A DNA stretch of 64,000 bases, from NCBI GenBank assembly GCA_965275915.1, contig CBDHYI010000007.1, positions 434,001 through 498,000 on the forward strand. Reading direction: 5' to 3'. The notes beneath the pieces are model-generated. The model saw only the letters and a program-made list of their open reading frames with translations. It did no database searches and was not told the origin of the DNA. This DNA is from JBDWFY01 sp965275915 (GTDB taxonomy: Bacteria > Pseudomonadota > Alphaproteobacteria > Rhizobiales > Stappiaceae). Of the stretch, positions 40,933-50,151 are shown one piece after another (positions within the stretch are counted from its first letter, which is position 1; each line of letters opens with the position of its first letter). Position numbers and translations under genes: made by a program.

Positions 40933-42888
40933 CTAATCGGCGGATGTGTTTTTAAGGAAAGCGACATCCGCGGGACGCAGTTTATCGCCATCGAGCAGTT
41001 CCGGATCGCCGGGCAATCCGATCCTGTCCAGCGGCACCGTCTGCTGTCCGTAATTGAACAGAAACCGGCCGGTCGTGGTGTTCTTAAGGCGGATTCCATT
41101 CGGCAAAGATACCGTCTTCAGCCCTGCATCATCGGCGAGACGGTCGACAAGCGCGGACCAGAGCGCCGCATCGGGCCAACCGGCAAGATAGTGGGCATGT
41201 CCCTCTCTCAGCAGTATCGGATGACCGTCCGTATCTCTCCAGACACTTTCCTGCGGCCCCTCGACAAACTCGCGCCAGATTTTCAAGGCGCCGACATTCC
41301 CGACCTGCACGGCCATGTCAGCCGGCAGGGTTTCGACGCGGGATACACACAGCCCGGGCAGACATTCGATCGCCGGGGGCATCGGCGCCGTGATCTGGAA
41401 GTTCTCGTCCTTGTCACCGGATCTCGGGCCAAGCAGAACCGTGCCTGTAAACCTGTTCAATGCGTTTCTGAGGGCAGAGGACCAGGTGAAAACCCCCGGC
41501 GCCGCGACAATCTTGAACCTCTGAAGGTCGCTGACCTGAGGCGATATGATTTCCACGTCGAGCCCCTTTTCCCGAAAGGCCCGATAGGTCTCAAAGACGA
41601 GCAGAAAATAATCGTAATCCGCACCCTGTGGCTGCACCTCGGCGGCCCACTGGCTTTCAAAATCAAAAACCAGCCCAACGGGCGCCTGTTCCGGTTCAAA
41701 CGGCTCAATCTGTTGCAATTCGTCCCTGACCTGCCGCGCTTCCACCATGCCGCGGGCGTCTGCGTTGTCCGGCCGCTTCAGGCCGGCATGCATCTGCTCC
41801 TGCGCAAACCGCGGCTGCCGCCACCTGAAATAACTGACAACCTCGGCCCCGTGTGCAAAGGCCTCCCAGCTCCACAGACGCACCATACCGTCGAGCGGCG
41901 CGGCGTTGTGCGGAGCCCAGTTCACCGGGCCGGGTTGCTGCTCTATAACCCAGAAGCGTCCCCTGCCCGTGGCTCGGTAAAGATCATGATGAAAGGCCTG
42001 AAAATCCGGATCGCCCTGCCGGAACTGACGCGCAATCTCCCGCCTGTCGGCGCCGGACCGATAGAGAAAACCGACAGGATATGAGTCCCAGCCCGAAATA
42101 TCGAGATCCGCACCGACCTTGTAGTGATCAAACGATGTTTCCCGGCCCATGAAGTTATGGATAATGTCTCTGCCGGGACTGTGTCTGCGAATGATTTCGA
42201 TCTGCTCCCTGTTGAAGGAAACGACCTGATCGGACGAAAATCGCCGAAAATCCATATGGTGGCTCGGGTTCACTTCGGTCACGGCCAGGTTTGGCAACCC
42301 GATTTCGTCGAAGCACCGATATTCCATGCTCCAAAACACATTGCCCCAAGCCGCGTTCAATGCGTCAATCGAGCCGTACTTCCGGCGGAGCCAGAGCCGA
42401 AACGCGACTTGAGCGGCCGTGCTGTAGGACAATGTCGTCTCATGACAGCCATATTCATTGTCCGTTTGCCAGCCGCTCACCCCGTCGTGCCGGCCATAGC
42501 GTCCGGCAAGTATCTCGGTGATCCGCCGGCTTTCCGACCGATAGCCCTCGTGTGAAAAACAATAGTGTCTGCGCGATCCAAAGCCCCGTTGTCTGCCCCG
42601 CTCATCCAGCGCAAACATGTCGGGATATTTTCCCGCCATCCATTGCGGCGGAGTCGCGGTGGGCGTTCCAAGAAGCACGCTGAGACCGGCATCCGCCAGT
42701 GTCTCAATGGCCCTGTCCAGCCAGTCCAGAGTGAGGTGTCCGGGCTCGAACTCGATGCGCGACCAGGCGAATTCGCCAATTCGGACAAATTCGATCCCAA
42801 GATCAACCATTTCGGTTGCATCCTGTCCCCACATCTCCTCCGGCCAGTGCTCCGGATAGTAGCAAACACCGAGTTTCCTGGCGCTCAT
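40933..42888 (-). CDS. Beta-galactosidase, GH42
   Basis: A 651-residue GH42 enzyme: LGVCYYPEHWPEEMWGQDATEMVDLGIEFVRIGEF split over the N-terminus, acid/base Glu in WQTDNEYGCH, nucleophile Glu in VIEQQPGPVNW, and a C-terminal domain ending with the small beta domain (TTGRFLFNYGQQ). No signal peptide, so it cleaves imported beta-galactosides in the cytoplasm. Last gene of the galactoside operon, 33 bases after dgoA. An 8-bp hairpin at 40914-40933 overlaps its stop codon. Confidence 0.92.
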   Translation of the reverse strand: MSARKLGVCYYPEHWPEEMWGQDATEMVDLGIEFVRIGEFAWSRIEFEPGHLTLDWLDRAIETLADAGLSVLLGTPTATPPQWMAGKYPDMFALDERGRQRGFGSRRHYCFSHEGYRSESRRITEILAGRYGRHDGVSGWQTDNEYGCHETTLSYSTAAQVAFRLWLRRKYGSIDALNAAWGNVFWSMEYRCFDEIGLPNLAVTEVNPSHHMDFRRFSSDQVVSFNREQIEIIRRHSPGRDIIHNFMGRETSFDHYKVGADLDISGWDSYPVGFLYRSGADRREIARQFRQGDPDFQAFHHDLYRATGRGRFWVIEQQPGPVNWAPHNAAPLDGMVRLWSWEAFAHGAEVVSYFRWRQPRFAQEQMHAGLKRPDNADARGMVEARQVRDELQQIEPFEPEQAPVGLVFDFESQWAAEVQPQGADYDYFLLVFETYRAFREKGLDVEIISPQVSDLQRFKIVAAPGVFTWSSALRNALNRFTGTVLLGPRSGDKDENFQITAPMPPAIECLPGLCVSRVETLPADMAVQVGNVGALKIWREFVEGPQESVWRDTDGHPILLREGHAHYLAGWPDAALWSALVDRLADDAGLKTVSLPNGIRLKNTTTGRFLFNYGQQTVPLDRIGLPGDPELLDGDKLRPADVAFLKNTSAD

Positions 42889-42921
42889 GGCGCAACTCCA
42901 AGCAGATAAACGCTGTCTTAA

Positions 42922-43536
42922 TTACTGGGGAAGAGCATCAAAAGCAGCACAAAAACGCTGTGCCCGCTCGAAAATCACGTCGGCGGAATCGCCGGGCTTG
43001 TAGAGCGACGATCCAAGTCCGTATCCGTCGGCACCCGCCTTTGCATAGTCCGCAAAATTATGAAGGTCCGCGCCGCCCACCGCATAAACCGGCATGTCGG
43101 GCGGCAGAACAGCCTTCATTGCTTTGATGCCCGAGGGGCCGACGAGGGACGCCGGAAAAATCTTCAGTCCGTCAGCCCCGGCAAAAATCGCCTGAAAAGC
43201 CTCGGTCGGGGTCAGAACGCCCGGATAGGATCCAAGGCCCGATTCTTTGGTGAATTCAATCACGCCCTGATCCATGTTCGGAGATACGACAAACGTTCCC
43301 CCGGCATTTTTCAGGTCCTGAACATCGTTTTTTGTCAGGACCGTCCCGGCGCCCACATGCGCCCTGCCCTCAAGCGCTTCGACCATCATATTGATGCTGA
43401 CAAGCGGATCCGGTGAGTTGAGGGGTACTTCGATCCATGTGATACCCGCCCGAACAAGCGCTTCGGCCACATCGACCGCATCTGCCGGCTCGATTCCACG
43501 CAGGATCGCAATGAGCCGTCGACCTGTTTCGCTCAT
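42922..43536 (-). CDS. dgoA: 2-dehydro-3-deoxy-6-phosphogalactonate aldolase
   Basis: A 204-residue class I KDPG/KDPGal aldolase: IAILRGIEPADAVDVAEALVRAG, WIEVPLNSPDPL, HVGAGTVLTKNDV and the Schiff-base Lys in LKIFPASLVGPSGIKAMKAVLP. It splits KDPGal into pyruvate and glyceraldehyde 3-phosphate. Start overlaps the dgoK stop (ATGA), and together with DgoK it defines the D-galactonate branch of the De Ley-Doudoroff route. Confidence 0.92.
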   Translation of the reverse strand: MSETGRRLIAILRGIEPADAVDVAEALVRAGITWIEVPLNSPDPLVSINMMVEALEGRAHVGAGTVLTKNDVQDLKNAGGTFVVSPNMDQGVIEFTKESGLGSYPGVLTPTEAFQAIFAGADGLKIFPASLVGPSGIKAMKAVLPPDMPVYAVGGADLHNFADYAKAGADGYGLGSSLYKPGDSADVIFERAQRFCAAFDALPQ

Positions 43537-44492
43537 AGCACCGCATCCTTTATTGTCTGGCCCGTTTTGCCGATCATTTCGCGTGCCGAACTCAGACCGA
43601 GCAGAGTCAGATCTCCCGCATCAACCTGTTCCGCTTCCATGCCAATGATTTCAAAGGCCGTTTGATAGTGTTGCGCCAACTTCCGGGCGCCGATGATGAT
43701 TGTCTTTCCGGTCGGATCGGGCCTTGTTTCCGAAACGATTTCGCCGCCGATGATCAGCCCCGACAGATAGGCCGAAGCCCGATCAGGATTTGGGCCGAAG
43801 AGAAGTCCGTGCGCTCTGATCGCAAATATATCCGAGGTGATGACACCGTTCCGGCTGACCGCCCGGCGAACGCCGTCGACAAAACCGGCTTCATCCCACA
43901 TTGCAGCACCGTCGATCGAATGTCTCAGGATGGAGCGGGTGCCCAGGAGCTTGAACAGCTCGCCGGTCATATAGGTCCGGCTTGACATGACCCTGTTGCC
44001 GTTCAACTGGACCCATTTGCTGTGGGTCCCCGGCAGACAGACACAGCCGGAAAATGCAGGCAGCGCATTAACCAACCCCAGAAGCTGGGTTTCCTCGCCC
44101 CGGATTACATCGGGCGAGGAGGCATCCCGCTGACAAACACCGGGCAGAATAGACACTGAGATGCGGCGGTCAGCGGTTTTGACAGAAACCGCTCCGCACG
44201 CAACGTCCGCAAGATCAGCGGGAAGCGAAACATAAGGAGCTTCCGCCCATCCCTGGCGACTGCCCGCCATCCCGCAAACAAGCACGGGCGTGCATGTGTT
44301 GGCGTCCAGCCACGGGCCGATCAGGGCAATGAGCGCCGCCTCGAACTCTTCCGGTTTGAGCGATCCCGCACCCTGATCTGAGGACTCGCTTGCCAGAACG
44401 TCTCCCAATAACGACATGGCCCACACGCGGAGGCGACTGGTGCCCCAGTCCACTGCGATCCATTCGGCCGGATTTGGAATGCCAGCACTCAT
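43533..44492 (-). CDS. dgoK: 2-dehydro-3-deoxygalactonokinase
   Basis: A 319-residue sugar kinase: IAVDWGTSRLRVWAM, VLVCGMAGSRQGW, VCLPGTHSKWVQL and a C-terminal KTIIIGARKLAQHYQTAF. It phosphorylates 2-dehydro-3-deoxygalactonate with ATP. ATG 44492 has GGAG at 8 bases and overlaps the alpha-galactosidase stop; downstream it overlaps dgoA. Confidence 0.92.
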   Translation of the reverse strand: MSAGIPNPAEWIAVDWGTSRLRVWAMSLLGDVLASESSDQGAGSLKPEEFEAALIALIGPWLDANTCTPVLVCGMAGSRQGWAEAPYVSLPADLADVACGAVSVKTADRRISVSILPGVCQRDASSPDVIRGEETQLLGLVNALPAFSGCVCLPGTHSKWVQLNGNRVMSSRTYMTGELFKLLGTRSILRHSIDGAAMWDEAGFVDGVRRAVSRNGVITSDIFAIRAHGLLFGPNPDRASAYLSGLIIGGEIVSETRPDPTGKTIIIGARKLAQHYQTAFEIIGMEAEQVDAGDLTLLGLSSAREMIGKTGQTIKDAVL

Positions 44493-46735
44493 CCCACGCA
44501 CTCCGTATCGATGCGCTGCCCCTCCAAAACCCAGACCGTGTTCGGCATCGCTATGGGGAGTAACACCCCGGACCGCATCAACGCGGCACCAGACAGCACC
44601 GCGCCATCAGGATCAAGCAATGGAGAGACAAACCAGCGGTTAACGGCACTGAGATTCTCCTCTCCAAGTTCCAAGGAAATCCGATAGGAGGCATCAGGGT
44701 CCAGATCGGCAAGACGGAGGCGGCGGGTTCCGGCCACATCCTGCGTGTCCAGTTGCCCGGCAAATGTCATGAACCGCCGGCCGTCTTCTGACACGACGAT
44801 ATGCGCAAACGAACTGGGTTCGGGATGATCAAGGCGGCTCATCCGGCCGGAAAACAGGAGATCCCGCCATGACTTATAGCGGATCGTCGCACGCATCAGC
44901 TCACTGAGGTCCGCACCGTCCACCTCAAACAGATCCGCCTCAATCCCCATATGTGCCGTTGCAGCGACGGTGCCGCGGAAGCTCATCGACAGCCGGCGGC
45001 CGGACGTATGGCAAATCGCGGGGCCCACGTGCGATCCCACCACTTCCTTGGGCAGGAACAGACTTGCGAAGTGCTGCATCCGCCAGCGCTCATGGGCATC
45101 GTTGGAGTCGGAAAGCCAAACCCGGTCAGTTCGTTTCAGGACTTCAAAATCGATCCGCCCGCCGCCGGCGCTGCAGCTTTCAATAACAAGCTCAGGATGA
45201 ACCGCCCGAAGCCGGTCCAACAACGCATAAAACGCCTCGACATAGGCGTGAGAAACCGGTCTTCCGCCACTGCTTCCGGCCAATATGATGGGCCGGTTCA
45301 TATCCCATTTGATATAGTCGATCTTATAAGTGTTCAGCAGTGTGTCGATGCGCTCAAAAAGATAGTCGGCCACTTCCGGTCGCGTGATATCAAGAACAAG
45401 CTGATTGCGACCTTCAATCTGACGATAGCCGGGCACATTCAACACCCAGTCAGGATGCAGCCGGTAGAGCTCCGAGCGTTCATTGACCATTTCCGGTTCG
45501 AACCACAGCCCGAAGCGCATTCCGGCCGCATGCACCGCATCGACAAGCGGGCCCAGCCCTTCAGGATGTTTGGCGTGATCGACTTCCCAGTCACCCAGAC
45601 CGGCCGTGTCGTCGTGGCGTCCAGGAAACCAGCCATCGTCGAGAACAAACAATTCCGCACCTGCGCCCGCGGCCTGTTGCGCCAGCGCGGCCAGATGTTC
45701 GGGTTTCTGGTCGAAATAGACCGCTTCCCAGCAATTATAATGAACCGGTCTGGATTTATACCATTCAGGCACATTCAGGATTCGGCGCCTGACATGGGCC
45801 TGAAACGCATGGGAACAGCGGTTGAGACCGGCATCGGACCAGGTTGCATAAAGAATGGGCGTTTTGAAGCTCTGCCCTTCCTCAAGCACGATTTCGCCCG
45901 GTTCGCTCAGAACACCGTAATGTACCGCCCGGCGACCGTCGGATATCTCTTCTGCAACCAGCCGGTGGTTACCGCTCCATCCCAGGTGAAATCCGAACAC
46001 TTCCCCGCTTGCTTCATCAGCACGTTCGCTCAGCGCAAAAAAACCGGGAAAGTTTTCATGCGATGTCCGCCCGTACCGGCTCTCACGCATGTATTGACCG
46101 CGCGGGAACTTCATGCGCCGGGGTGTAAATTCACGACACCAGCGGCCATCCATTGCGATGATTTCGCCGGCACAATCGCCAACGGGCAGAACCGGCGCGG
46201 AAAGCCAGTCGACGCGGTAGGGTGCGCCGGACAGGTTGGTGACTTCGGACCTGGCCTCAACGACATTGGTTTCCTTGTCGAGCCGAACGCTCAAAGTGAG
46301 CCTCAAGGAGGAAATCCGGTCCCGGCACCGGAATATGTATCCCTCGTCAGCCGGTTCCGCCTCAACAAGCTGAAACTGGCCGACCCAGCCGACTCCGTCG
46401 CTTTTGGAACCGATCAGCCCCGCATGGCCCGGCCACGCCCAGCCGCGCTCCGGCGAAAGACTGAGCGGTGCCCGCTGATCAAGCATCTGGTGCCCGAGCG
46501 GCCCCACGCTGACGCCGGCAAGCTGTGCCAGATCCTCTCCGGCAGGCAGAACCGCACCCCAATGGAGAACTTCGGGAATTCCGCCGTCCAGGCTTGCCAA
46601 CACAAGTGTCTGGCCGGGAGAATCCAGCCTGTAATAGTTTGGCTTTTCATCGACCAGATAGGCCTCGGCCACTTCATCGAGACCGCCGACATCATCCATT
46701 GTCAAATGCTGAAGACCGCCGCCATTGCGTGTCAT
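44489..46735 (-). CDS. Alpha-galactosidase, GH36
   Basis: A 748-residue GH36 enzyme: N-terminal beta-supersandwich, then WEAVYFD, LFVLDDGWFPGRHDD, FGLWFEPEMVN, the nucleophile Asp in YIKWDMNRP, SCSAGGGRIDFEVL and acid/base Asp in WLSDSNDAHERW. It hydrolyses alpha-galactosides such as melibiose and raffinose; lacking a signal peptide it works on imported sugar. It stands between the transporter permeases and dgoK. Confidence 0.93.
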   Translation of the reverse strand: MTRNGGGLQHLTMDDVGGLDEVAEAYLVDEKPNYYRLDSPGQTLVLASLDGGIPEVLHWGAVLPAGEDLAQLAGVSVGPLGHQMLDQRAPLSLSPERGWAWPGHAGLIGSKSDGVGWVGQFQLVEAEPADEGYIFRCRDRISSLRLTLSVRLDKETNVVEARSEVTNLSGAPYRVDWLSAPVLPVGDCAGEIIAMDGRWCREFTPRRMKFPRGQYMRESRYGRTSHENFPGFFALSERADEASGEVFGFHLGWSGNHRLVAEEISDGRRAVHYGVLSEPGEIVLEEGQSFKTPILYATWSDAGLNRCSHAFQAHVRRRILNVPEWYKSRPVHYNCWEAVYFDQKPEHLAALAQQAAGAGAELFVLDDGWFPGRHDDTAGLGDWEVDHAKHPEGLGPLVDAVHAAGMRFGLWFEPEMVNERSELYRLHPDWVLNVPGYRQIEGRNQLVLDITRPEVADYLFERIDTLLNTYKIDYIKWDMNRPIILAGSSGGRPVSHAYVEAFYALLDRLRAVHPELVIESCSAGGGRIDFEVLKRTDRVWLSDSNDAHERWRMQHFASLFLPKEVVGSHVGPAICHTSGRRLSMSFRGTVAATAHMGIEADLFEVDGADLSELMRATIRYKSWRDLLFSGRMSRLDHPEPSSFAHIVVSEDGRRFMTFAGQLDTQDVAGTRRLRLADLDPDASYRISLELGEENLSAVNRWFVSPLLDPDGAVLSGAALMRSGVLLPIAMPNTVWVLEGQRIDTECVG

Positions 46736-46808
46736 GTCTTTGCCCCAGCGATACCCTGTTATGGACGCCGGGTCAGAGTGTCACCGGACGCCTCTTCATT
46801 GTGATGGT

Positions 46809-46837
46809 AACATCGGGGCGCGACCGGCCCCGATGTT
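46809..46837 (-). terminator. Perfect intercistronic hairpin after the MalG-type permease gene
   Basis: Arms AACATCGGGGC and GCCCCGATGTT pair exactly over 11 bases with a 7-base loop, 20 bases after the permease stop. No U-run follows on the minus strand, so it may cap the transporter mRNA and dampen, not stop, transcription into the alpha-galactosidase gene. Confidence 0.6.
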
Positions 46838-46856
46838 CAGTTGATGGCTGCGCGTG

Positions 46857-47708
46857 TTAACCCTTGGTCGCGCCAAGCGTCAATCCGGCAATAAAGTGCT
46901 TCTGCATTAAAAAGAACATTGCAACCGGTGGAACCGCCGCAAGCAGCGATGCGGCGGACACAAGCTGCCACTGGCTGACGAACTGACCGTTCAAGGCCCG
47001 CACACCCGCTGTGATCGGCAGAGCATGATCGCCCTGGATCAGAACGGTTGCCCAGAAGAAGTCGTTCCAGATGAAGGTAAAGATCAACACGGACAGCGCC
47101 GCGATCGCCGGACGCACCAGCGGCATCACGAGATACCAGAAAATCTTGAACTCACCGACCCCTTCGATCCGCGCCGCTTCAATCAGTTCCTGCGGCAGAG
47201 CCTTGATGAAATTACGCATGAACAAGGTGCAGAAACCCGTCTGGAACGCGGTATGGAACAATACCAGCCCGGTGACGGTATCATACAGCCCGGTCTGAAC
47301 CGACAGATCCCGAACCGGCACCATCAGGATCTGGAACGGCACGAAATTGCCTGCCACAAAGACAAAGAACAGCGGTACCGCCCACTTGAAACGGTAAATC
47401 GCCAGTGCGTAGCCCGTCAGGCAGGACAGGCCGACCGCAAATATGACCGTCGGAATTGTGATCCTGAGCGAGTTGAAGATGTACTTTCCCGCCGGCGACT
47501 GTTCAAAGACAGCCGAGTAGTTTTGAAGCAGCAGGAAGTCGGACGGCCAACCGAAAACATTGCCGGAGTTGATGTCCATGGCAGGCCGGATCGACGTCAG
47601 GAAGATCGCGATCAGCGGCAACAGCCATATGAACAGGGCGATCGGCAGGGCGACCGTGTAGAGTCTCTGCGCAAGGACCGGCGATTTCTGGATAGGTGTC
47701 GGAAACAT
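46857..47708 (-). CDS. Sugar ABC transporter permease (MalG type)
   Basis: A 283-residue permease with six helices (first at ~18-38, ALPIALFIWLLPLIAIFL) and the EAA loop ELIEAARIEGVGEFKIFWYLVMPLVRPA. It belongs to the carbohydrate CUT1 group. With the permease upstream it makes the channel for galactosides. Four bases separate it from that gene. Confidence 0.92.
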   Translation of the reverse strand: MFPTPIQKSPVLAQRLYTVALPIALFIWLLPLIAIFLTSIRPAMDINSGNVFGWPSDFLLLQNYSAVFEQSPAGKYIFNSLRITIPTVIFAVGLSCLTGYALAIYRFKWAVPLFFVFVAGNFVPFQILMVPVRDLSVQTGLYDTVTGLVLFHTAFQTGFCTLFMRNFIKALPQELIEAARIEGVGEFKIFWYLVMPLVRPAIAALSVLIFTFIWNDFFWATVLIQGDHALPITAGVRALNGQFVSQWQLVSAASLLAAVPPVAMFFLMQKHFIAGLTLGATKG

Positions 47709-47712
47709 ATCT

Positions 47713-48639
47713 TTAGCCCTCCTTCTCGTCGCGATACATGCGGTAGAGGAAATAGCTGATATAAATCAGCATGATAAAGAACAGAACAGTTGCGATAGCC
47801 GACCCGTAACCGTACCGGAAACCATACTCCGACAGAGCGGTTTCAAACATGTAGTAAGCCAGAACGTTGGATGAGCCGTAAGGGCCGCCCTGTGTCATGA
47901 TCGCAATCAGGTCAAATGACCTCAACGCGCCGATCACTGTCACAACAACCGCAATAAACGTAGCGGGCTTAAGCTGGGGCAGAATAACGTGCCAGAGCAT
48001 TGCCCAACCTTTGGCACCATCCAGTCGCCCGGCCTCTACCTGATCGGGTGAAACGTTGTTGAGGCCGGTGAGATAGAGGATCATGCAATAGGCGATCTGG
48101 GGCCAAAGCCCCGCAAAGATAATGCCATAGGTTACATAACGCTCATCGGCCAGAATAGCAGGAGGCGCTGCACCGAAGAACTCCCAGATAACACCGACAA
48201 TTCCAAAGTCCGGATTGTAAAACCAGGAGAAAATCAAGCCGACGACGACCTGGCTGATCACGAACGGGAAAAAGAACAGCGACTTGTAAATACGAATGCC
48301 CGTCACGGTCTGATTGAGAAAAAGCGCAATCGCCAATCCCGCCGGAACTGCCAGCATGTAAAGAACAAGCCAGAGGACGTTGTTTTTCAGCGAGACATAA
48401 AACCGATCGTCATCGATCAGCTCTCGATAGTTGTTCAGTCCCACCCAGGTCTTGGGCCCGAGCCCATTCCATTCGTAAAATGAAATCCACATGGACTGAA
48501 AGATCGGCGCGATCACGTAAATGAAGAACATGATCAAGCCGGGCGCCAAAAACAACCAGGGCGCGACTGCCAACCGGTTTTTGCGGAACCAACTTTGTTG
48601 ACTGGTAGATACAGAGCTACCGGAACTTGCAACGGCCAT
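47713..48639 (-). CDS. Sugar ABC transporter permease (MalF type)
   Basis: A 308-residue CUT1 permease: first helix ~25-50 (APWLFLAPGLIMFFIYVIAP), six helices, EAA loop QVEAGRLDGAKGWAMLWHVILPQLKP. ATG 48639 (MAVASSGSSVS) follows AGGAG at ~11 bases; a GTG at 48660 is in frame but has no ribosome site. Confidence 0.92.
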   Translation of the reverse strand: MAVASSGSSVSTSQQSWFRKNRLAVAPWLFLAPGLIMFFIYVIAPIFQSMWISFYEWNGLGPKTWVGLNNYRELIDDDRFYVSLKNNVLWLVLYMLAVPAGLAIALFLNQTVTGIRIYKSLFFFPFVISQVVVGLIFSWFYNPDFGIVGVIWEFFGAAPPAILADERYVTYGIIFAGLWPQIAYCMILYLTGLNNVSPDQVEAGRLDGAKGWAMLWHVILPQLKPATFIAVVVTVIGALRSFDLIAIMTQGGPYGSSNVLAYYMFETALSEYGFRYGYGSAIATVLFFIMLIYISYFLYRMYRDEKEG

Positions 48640-48751
48640 TGAGATCGTCTCCTCGCCCACTCAATGTGATTTGCGACACGGCTCGGCTCATTTCCCCGGG
48701 TCTTTTTCGACCCTGTATCTTATTTGAAGAGCCGCACTTTGAGCGTATCGA

Positions 48752-48778
48752 ACGACGGCGGCTCAACGCCGCCGTCGT
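48752..48778 (-). terminator. Perfect intercistronic hairpin after the binding-protein gene
   Basis: ACGACGGCGGC and GCCGCCGTCGT pair exactly over 11 bases with loop TCAAC, 8 bases after the binding-protein stop. As in potF-potG, it lies between the binding protein and membrane components, the usual place for an mRNA-stabilising or attenuating stem. Confidence 0.65.
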
Positions 48779-48786
48779 CCTGGATA

Positions 48787-50022
48787 TTATTTGTAAACGC
48801 GTTCCTGAACTTTATCGAGACGCTTGAGAATGGCGTCCAGGCGATCCGGCTTGATCATGAATTCCTGGAATCCTTCCATGCCGGCCTTGGCCATTTCAGC
48901 GGGCGCATCACGATCGTAGAACTGCGCAAGCCCCTGAGCACTGGCAAGTGTTTCAAAGCCCTGCTGCAGGAACTTGTCATCGCCGACAGAGGCGTCCTTG
49001 TTGATCGGCAACTGACCAATAGTCTTGTTCCATTCGGTTTGAACGTCAGGCTGTGCAACGAATGCAAGGAACTTGCGCGCATCTTCCTTGTTTTTCGCAT
49101 TGGCGGGAATGAAGAAGGCGTCTGTCGGCGCTTCCTCAGCCTGCGGCACGCCCGGTGTGATTTCCGGGAACGGGAAGAAGTCGATCTGATCGTCTGTCAG
49201 GCCGGCGTTTCTCATGCCGTCAACCGCAAAGTTGCCCATGACATACATGGCCGCTTCACCGTTCGCAAACGGAGCCAATGCATCCTGCCAGCTCATTGTT
49301 GCGTGGTTTTCGATGAAATATCCCGGCTCGACGAGCTCCTTCCACTTGTCAAACACAGCAACAATCCGAGGATCAGTGTATTTGATCTTGCCTGCGGTCA
49401 GGTCGTTATGAACGTCGTAACCGTTGGTCCGGAGATTGAGATAGTCGAACACACCGGCGGCCGGCCACAAGAACTTGGTGCCGATCGTCAGAGGTGCAAT
49501 GTCGTTCTCTTTCAGCGTTTTCGCCGCAGCAAGGAACTCGGCCCAGGTCTTGGGCTCTTCGATACCGAGTCTATCGAAGATGTCTTTGCGATAATAAATG
49601 CCCCACTGATAGTAGGTGTAGGGCACGCCCCACTGCTTCCCGTCGATGGTCATGGCAGACTTCGTGGAGGCGAGCGTGTCGTTGAAACCGTTGTCGGCCC
49701 ACACGTCGGAAACGTCCTCGAAAAGACCGGCGTTCACAAATGGCGCCATGCGGTTGCCGGGATACCATGATGTGACGTCCGGTGCATCCGCGGTCAGGAA
49801 GTTACGAATGGCGGTCTTGTGCGCTTCGCGATCCGTGTTGTTCACAATGACGTTTATGTCGGGGTTTGCGGCCTTGAATTTCTCTACCGCATCTTCAAAC
49901 CCTTTTTTCGGGCCGGGGTTCAGGTCATCAAAGTTGATGACAAGGTCGGCGGCAAATGAAGCCGTCGCCAAAAAGACCGATGCGGCCGTTGCAAGGGCAA
50001 CGCCCTTAATCGAGAATACCAT
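48787..50022 (-). CDS. Sugar ABC transporter substrate-binding protein
   Basis: A 411-residue CUT1-type binding protein with a signal peptide (VALATAASVFLATASFA), DLVINFDDLNPGPKKGFEDAVEKFKAANPDINV split across the start of the mature domain, then DAPDVTSWYPGNRM, WGVPYTYYQWGIYYRKDIF and EEAPTDAFFIPANAKNKEDARKFLAF in pieces. It binds the oligosaccharide or galactoside for the permeases downstream. First gene of the galactoside operon, driven by the promoter at 50076-50104. Confidence 0.9.
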   Translation of the reverse strand: MVFSIKGVALATAASVFLATASFAADLVINFDDLNPGPKKGFEDAVEKFKAANPDINVIVNNTDREAHKTAIRNFLTADAPDVTSWYPGNRMAPFVNAGLFEDVSDVWADNGFNDTLASTKSAMTIDGKQWGVPYTYYQWGIYYRKDIFDRLGIEEPKTWAEFLAAAKTLKENDIAPLTIGTKFLWPAAGVFDYLNLRTNGYDVHNDLTAGKIKYTDPRIVAVFDKWKELVEPGYFIENHATMSWQDALAPFANGEAAMYVMGNFAVDGMRNAGLTDDQIDFFPFPEITPGVPQAEEAPTDAFFIPANAKNKEDARKFLAFVAQPDVQTEWNKTIGQLPINKDASVGDDKFLQQGFETLASAQGLAQFYDRDAPAEMAKAGMEGFQEFMIKPDRLDAILKRLDKVQERVYK

Positions 50023-50062
50023 CTAGAAACCTCCCAGTAGTTTCATTGATCGAAACGATGTT

Positions 50063-50091
50063 TTGACAGTTGGAAATTATGATTGTAATAC
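50063..50091 (+). promoter_or_regulatory. Sigma-70 promoter for the IclR gene
   Basis: TTGACA (50063-50068), 17 bases, TAATAC (50086-50091). Near consensus. It interleaves with the minus-strand promoter at 50076-50104, so the two cannot be occupied together. Confidence 0.75.
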
Positions 50092-50104
50092 TGTAGAGTG
50101 TCAA
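50076..50104 (-). promoter_or_regulatory. Sigma-70 promoter for the galactoside operon
   Basis: On the minus strand TTGACA (50099-50104), 17 bases, CATAAT (50076-50081). Two inverted repeats flank the pair: GTTTC/GAAAC around 50040-50056 and GTCAA/TTGAC at 50100-50116; either could be the IclR operator. Confidence 0.75.
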
Positions 50105-50151
50105 GCGTCGTTTGACGGCAAAAAAAGAAGCACATGCCAAGGGAGGCGGAT

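Noticed and set aside
44951..46804. Plus-strand open frame of 617 codons opposite the alpha-galactosidase gene
   Set aside because: Mirror of the GH36 coding frame; composition is typical of an antisense shadow in a GC-rich gene.
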